Below, piece by piece: positions 60,393 to 64,000 of a stretch of DNA of 64,000 bases. Position 1 is the stretch's first letter; each line of letters opens with the position of its first letter. Below the pieces are notes generated by a model. The model saw only the letters and a program-made list of their open reading frames with translations, searched no databases and was not told the origin of the DNA. A program made the translations under genes and the position numbers. Source of the DNA: Fibrobacterota bacterium (GTDB lineage: Bacteria; Fibrobacterota; Fibrobacteria; UBA11236); assembly GCA_028287465.1 (NCBI GenBank), contig JAQBPO010000076.1, positions 124,001 through 188,000 of the forward strand, given 5' to 3'.

Positions 60393-61373
60393 ATGGATTT
60401 GAAACTGATAGCACTCGGCGTACTGGTACTCGGCGTCATCATCGTCGGGTTCATCCTGCTGAACTTCTTCGGCCTCTGGTTCCAGGCGCTCATGTCGAAG
60501 GCGGACGTGTCCCTGCTCGCCCTGTTGGGCATGCGCTTCCGCAAGGTCCCTGCCAAGGTGATCGTGGAATCCAAGATCATGGGCATCAAGGCCGGCTTGC
60601 AGCTGTCCACCGAGGAACTGGAAGCCCATTACATGGCGGGCGGCAATGTGGGCCGCGTGGTCCAGGCCCTCATCGCGGCCGACAAGGCCAATATCCCCCT
60701 CAACTTCAAGCGTGCCGCCGCCATCTCCCTGGCGGGCCGCAATGTGCTCGAGGCGGTGCAGATGTCCGTCAACCCGAAGGTGATCGAAACGCCCCTGGTG
60801 GCAGCCATGGCCATGGACGGCATCCAGCTGAAGGCCATCGCCCGGGTCACCGTGCGCGCCAACCTGGACAAGCTGGTGGGCGGCGCCGGCGAAGAGACCA
60901 TCCTGGCCCGCGTGGGCGAAGGCATCGTCTCCACCATCGGCTCGGCCCGGAACCACAAGTCCGTGCTGGAGAACCCCGATCAGATTTCCAAGACCGTGCT
61001 CTCCAAGGGGCTGGATTCCGGCACCGCCTACGACATCCTCTCCATCGACATCATGGACGTGGACATCGGCAAGAACATCGGGGCGGAACTGGAAACCGAC
61101 CGCGCGGAAGCCGACAAGAAAATCGCCCAGGCCAAGGCCGAGGAACGCCGCGCCATGGCCATCGCCCATGAGCAGGAGATGATCGCCCGCGTGGCCGAGA
61201 TGCGCGCCAAGGTGGTCGAGGCCGAGGCCCAGATCCCCCTGGCCATGGCGGAAGCCTTCCGCTCCGGCAACCTGGGCGTGATGGATTTCTATCACATGAA
61301 GAACATCAACGCGGACACGGCCATGCGCGAGAAGATCGGCGGCGCCGGGGAACATAGCGCGCCCAAGACCTAG
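60393..61373 (+). CDS. floA: Flotillin-like protein FloA
   Basis: 326 aa, the FloA length. A hydrophobic N-terminal hairpin ([20 protein letters not shown]) anchors it in the inner membrane; [22 protein letters not shown] and [10 protein letters not shown]-like [16 protein letters not shown] follow; the end ([21 protein letters not shown]) is the Glu/Ala-rich coiled coil. It scaffolds functional membrane microdomains. Its partners are the two NfeD genes directly upstream. Confidence 0.94.
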   Translation: MDLKLIALGVLVLGVIIVGFILLNFFGLWFQALMSKADVSLLALLGMRFRKVPAKVIVESKIMGIKAGLQLSTEELEAHYMAGGNVGRVVQALIAADKANIPLNFKRAAAISLAGRNVLEAVQMSVNPKVIETPLVAAMAMDGIQLKAIARVTVRANLDKLVGGAGEETILARVGEGIVSTIGSARNHKSVLENPDQISKTVLSKGLDSGTAYDILSIDIMDVDIGKNIGAELETDRAEADKKIAQAKAEERRAMAIAHEQEMIARVAEMRAKVVEAEAQIPLAMAEAFRSGNLGVMDFYHMKNINADTAMREKIGGAGEHSAPKT

Positions 61374-61453
61374 GCCGGATCCGGTCCAAGGCGGTTCTGG
61401 TTTTCAAGGCGGCATGGATGCTCAAGGCGTAGATGTTCAAGGCGGTATAAAAC

Positions 61454-62272
61454 ATGTCGAAAATCATCATGCTCGTCATCGCCTTCCAGGTCATAATGGG
61501 CCTGTACGCCAAATGGAAGGCCCGTCAAAAGGCGGAAGAGGCCGCCCGGGGCCCTTCCGATCGGAATGCGGCCAATCCGCCCATCGCCGGCGAAACCCCG
61601 GCCGGAGGGGTATTCCGGCAACCGTCCAGGGCGCCCACGGCCTGGGGCGGCGGGCATTCGGACGATGAAGAAGACGAGGAATGGGATGAGCATCATATGC
61701 GCGGGGAGGGCGGCCATGCCGACTCCCGCACCCAGCCCCGGCGCCTGCCCGAAGAAGGTTCGCTAAGGCCTCAGCCAGGCAGCTCCAACAAGGGCAAGGC
61801 CGCGGAAGTGGGCAAGGATCTGCTTTCCCAGCTGGCCAAGGAACTGGGCCTGGAAATCCCGACCGGATCCACCCCGAAGCCGAGGCCCGTCCCAAGGCCG
61901 CAACCCGCGCCTTCCGCGCCCCCTGCGAATAAGACCTCCAAGCCCTACGTTGACCAGACCAAGGCCGATCGGGAAGCCGCCCTCCGCGCCAGGACCGCCA
62001 TGCGGGAAACCGAACGGCATACGGAGATCTCCCGGCGCGCGGCCAAGGACGCCCAATCCAGGGCGGCCCGCCAGGACGCCGGCGAAACCACCCCCCGGCG
62101 CGATCCCCGTAGCATCGGCGCTACCCAAGACCCCAAGGCCGCTTCCGCCTCGGTTCCCGGCACCGCCCGGGCGAGCCTCATGGACGTGAAGTCCCTGCGC
62201 AATGCCCTTATCCTGAAGACCATCCTGGACAAGCCCTTGTCCCTTCAGCCCCGCCGTCCCGGCCAGGACTGA
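61454..62272 (+). CDS. Membrane-anchored disordered protein downstream of floA
   Basis: 272 aa. One N-terminal membrane helix (KIIMLVIAFQVIMGLYAKW), then a long low-complexity stretch rich in Pro, Ala, Arg and Asp with an acidic patch (DDEEDEEWDEHH). The last 25 residues, VKSLRNALILKTILDKPLSL, form a short motif seen at the end of small membrane proteins encoded near FloA in some phyla. Function unknown; co-transcription with floA is likely, with an 80-base gap. Confidence 0.6.
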   Translation: MSKIIMLVIAFQVIMGLYAKWKARQKAEEAARGPSDRNAANPPIAGETPAGGVFRQPSRAPTAWGGGHSDDEEDEEWDEHHMRGEGGHADSRTQPRRLPEEGSLRPQPGSSNKGKAAEVGKDLLSQLAKELGLEIPTGSTPKPRPVPRPQPAPSAPPANKTSKPYVDQTKADREAALRARTAMRETERHTEISRRAAKDAQSRAARQDAGETTPRRDPRSIGATQDPKAASASVPGTARASLMDVKSLRNALILKTILDKPLSLQPRRPGQD

Positions 62273-62446
62273 CGCGATACCCCGGATACCTCGCCGGGCC
62301 CTGAAAACCCCGTTTCCGGGGATCCCTGGCCGTTTTCCGGTTTCCAACCTTATTATCCCCACCTTGGGCACAAACCTATTTTGTTTCCTAAGGACCCTTC
62401 CCGGCTTGAAGGCCTGAAAGGGGAAGTCGAACCAAGGAGCAGGGGT

Positions 62447-62722
62447 ATGGCACAGGAAATGAATTCCGACGTCCCGCATGCGGACGATTTCGTCGACGAG
62501 AGCGGATGGACCTCCATGGAACCCGAAGGCGCCGGGCACCATGAGCATCGCGGGTTTCAGGAGCAGAACGAGCATCGCGGTGAGGACGCGCCGGAGCCTT
62601 GGCGCGGGGAATCCGGAATGCAGGATCAAGCCGATCGCTGGGAAGGCCGGATGCATCCCCACGATATCATCCAACGCGGCCTGATACCGGCGGAAGGCGA
62701 CGGGTACGGTGCGCCGGAATAG
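62447..62722 (+). CDS. Small acidic hydrophilic protein, unknown function
   Basis: 91 aa from ATG 62447, AAGGAG about 8 bases upstream. Very hydrophilic, rich in Glu, Asp, His and Gly (EGAGHHEHRGFQEQNEHRGE), no domain recognised. Ends IIQRGLIPAEGDGYGAPE. It could be disordered and metal-binding, but there is no family evidence. Confidence 0.5.
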   Translation: MAQEMNSDVPHADDFVDESGWTSMEPEGAGHHEHRGFQEQNEHRGEDAPEPWRGESGMQDQADRWEGRMHPHDIIQRGLIPAEGDGYGAPE

Positions 62723-62866
62723 ACCCGGCCGGAGGTGACCCGGTCCGGGGGATCGGAGGGTCCGAGAGACCGGACGCGGACAGCGCAACCTATGTATAAT
62801 TAGACTCGCAATGACCGGACCCGCCGCCGCCACTCCGCGCCGGGATCCGGATACGGGAGGTCATGC

Positions 62867-64000
62867 TTGTCCAAGAATGCCGATGCCGATTCCCTGATAG
62901 CGTTCCTGAACGCCAGCCCCACCCCCTTCCATGCCGTCGAGACCGCGGCCGATCGCCTGCTCGCCATGGGCGCGATCCGGCTCGATGAGAAGGACGCCTG
63001 GACCCTGAAACCCGGGCAGACCTTTTTCGTCACCCGCAACGGCAGCAGCATCGTGGCCATCCGCATTCCCCAGGACCTCTCGCGGCCCCGGTTCCGCATC
63101 GCCGCGGCGCATACCGACAGCCCCTGCCTCAAGCTCAAGCCCCGCTCCCCGGATCCGTCCGCGAACTACCGTCAGTGGGGCGTTGAGGTCTACGGCGGGG
63201 TCCTTTACAATTCCTGGCTCGACCGGGATCTGGGCGTGGCCGGGCGCGTGACCCGCCTGGACGACGGCGAAATCAAATCCGTGCTGGTGCGCACCGAAGG
63301 CAAACCGTTCCGGATCCCGCAGCTGGCCATCCACCTGGACCGGGGCGTGAACGAGAACGGTCTCGTGCTGAATCCCCAGCGCCACCTGCAGCCGGTGCTG
63401 GGCCTGACGGATCCCGTCGGCCTCGGCTCGGGAGGGCTGGGGTTGGGCTTCCCGGGAGCGGGCGGCCGCACCCTGGAAGGCTGGCTGGAAGAGACCATCG
63501 GCGTGCCGTTCGCCTCGCTCGCCTTCGAGCTCCACCTCTACGATACGTCCCCTGCCGGCTACGGGGGCTTCGATGACGAGTTCATCTACTCCGGCCGGCT
63601 GGACAACCTGGCCATGTCCCATGCGTCCCTGGAAGCCTTCTGCCGGGAAGGCCTGCAGCCCCCCGCGACCGGCGCCATCCAGGTGGCGGCCCTGTTCGAC
63701 AACGAGGAGGTGGGCAGCACTTCGGCCCAAGGCGCCAACTCGAACCTGCTCGACGCCGCGCTGGAACGCACCCTGCTGGCCCTGGGCCTGGGGCGGGACG
63801 AAGCCCTCCCTGCGCTCGCGCGCTCCCACCTGGTCTCGGCGGACATGGCGCATGCCATCCATCCCAATTATCCGGAAAAGCACGAGCCCTACCATTATCC
63901 CCTGATCAACCGCGGCCCGGTCATCAAGGGGAACGCGAGCATGCGCTACGCCACCAACGCCGAGACCGCCACCCTGTTCCGCGGCCTGTGCGACAAGGCG
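62867..64000 (+). CDS. M18-family aspartyl aminopeptidase (cut by window edge)
   Basis: Open from TTG 62867 (GGGAGG six bases upstream) to the end, 378 codons. FLNASPTPFHAVETAADRL is the M18 start; AAAHTDSPCLKLKP holds the first zinc His; VYGGVLYNSWLDRDLGVAGRV the bridging Asp; FIYSGRLDNLAMSH, LFDNEEVGSTSAQGA (Glu pair) and VSADMAHAIHPNYPEKHEP further ligands. The last 40-50 residues lie outside. It should be a cytoplasmic dodecameric peptidase releasing N-terminal acidic or neutral residues. Confidence 0.92.
   Translation, partial: MSKNADADSLIAFLNASPTPFHAVETAADRLLAMGAIRLDEKDAWTLKPGQTFFVTRNGSSIVAIRIPQDLSRPRFRIAAAHTDSPCLKLKPRSPDPSANYRQWGVEVYGGVLYNSWLDRDLGVAGRVTRLDDGEIKSVLVRTEGKPFRIPQLAIHLDRGVNENGLVLNPQRHLQPVLGLTDPVGLGSGGLGLGFPGAGGRTLEGWLEETIGVPFASLAFELHLYDTSPAGYGGFDDEFIYSGRLDNLAMSHASLEAFCREGLQPPATGAIQVAALFDNEEVGSTSAQGANSNLLDAALERTLLALGLGRDEALPALARSHLVSADMAHAIHPNYPEKHEPYHYPLINRGPVIKGNASMRYATNAETATLFRGLCDKA

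Overview
The window is about 64 kb of GC-rich, gene-dense bacterial chromosome. The best taxonomic hint is three paralogues of the TIGR02147 (DUF4423-type) putative regulators, a family expanded in Fibrobacter. They occur with plant and chitin polysaccharide genes (GH18, PL1, GH88, carbohydrate-binding modules), many lipoproteins and outer-membrane barrels. A Gram-negative member of the Fibrobacterota, or a close relative known mainly from metagenomes, is the best inference. No rRNA or ribosomal protein marker confirms this.

Layout. 1-2600: cut-off GH18 chitinase, lipoprotein, TIGR02147 regulator, divergent Kazal lipoprotein. 2660-6497: CstB-like persulfide dioxygenase/rhodanese, YchJ, trans-sulfuration PLP enzyme, DUF488. 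6513-12192: VWA protein, PL1 pectate lyase, second TIGR02147/lipoprotein pair, tRNA-Ile with a 15-bp inverted repeat at its 3' end. 12248-20843: miaA, YibQ-like protein, pdxJ, outer-membrane protein with a duplicated 3' end, HAD phosphatase, protein kinase, mnmA. 21150-29314: uronate catabolism cluster (flavin oxidoreductase divergent from enolase-superfamily enzyme, XRE-cupin regulator, GH88, SDR, KDPG aldolase, KDG kinase). 29508-37368: JAMM-like protein with an NLS-like N-terminus, hydrolase, metK-ahcY flanked by two DUF1080 proteins. 37438-47838: porin, M6 protease with CBMs, Crp regulator and NAD-dependent epimerase, YceI operon, second JAMM-like protein, P-II/AmtB, DUF2188. 47959-53753: FapA/HD-GYP-like/outer-membrane operon, priA. 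53858-64000: solute-binding lipoprotein, dUTPase, third TIGR02147/lipoprotein pair, NfeD-NfeD-FloA membrane-microdomain operon, cut-off M18 aminopeptidase.

How the genes work together. The clearest pathway is 22.7-29.3 kb. GH88 would release unsaturated uronate, the SDR reduces it toward KDG, KdgK phosphorylates and Eda cleaves. A perfect sigma70 -35 box and a 12-bp palindrome sit in front of the cluster, and the regulator lies inside it. No KduI-type isomerase is visible. metK and ahcY form the methyl cycle. The sulfur block near 3-6 kb fits sulfide/persulfide handling.

Most interesting: (i) three copies of a two-gene module, TIGR02147 regulator plus surface lipoprotein, with the 9-mer TACACTACA found upstream of two of them; (ii) two unlinked JAMM-like proteins sharing a PPG-x4-HSHP-SxxD core, one beginning with a bipartite NLS-like stretch; (iii) a 26-bp palindromic repeat at two gene ends, one copy beside a duplicated gene terminus.
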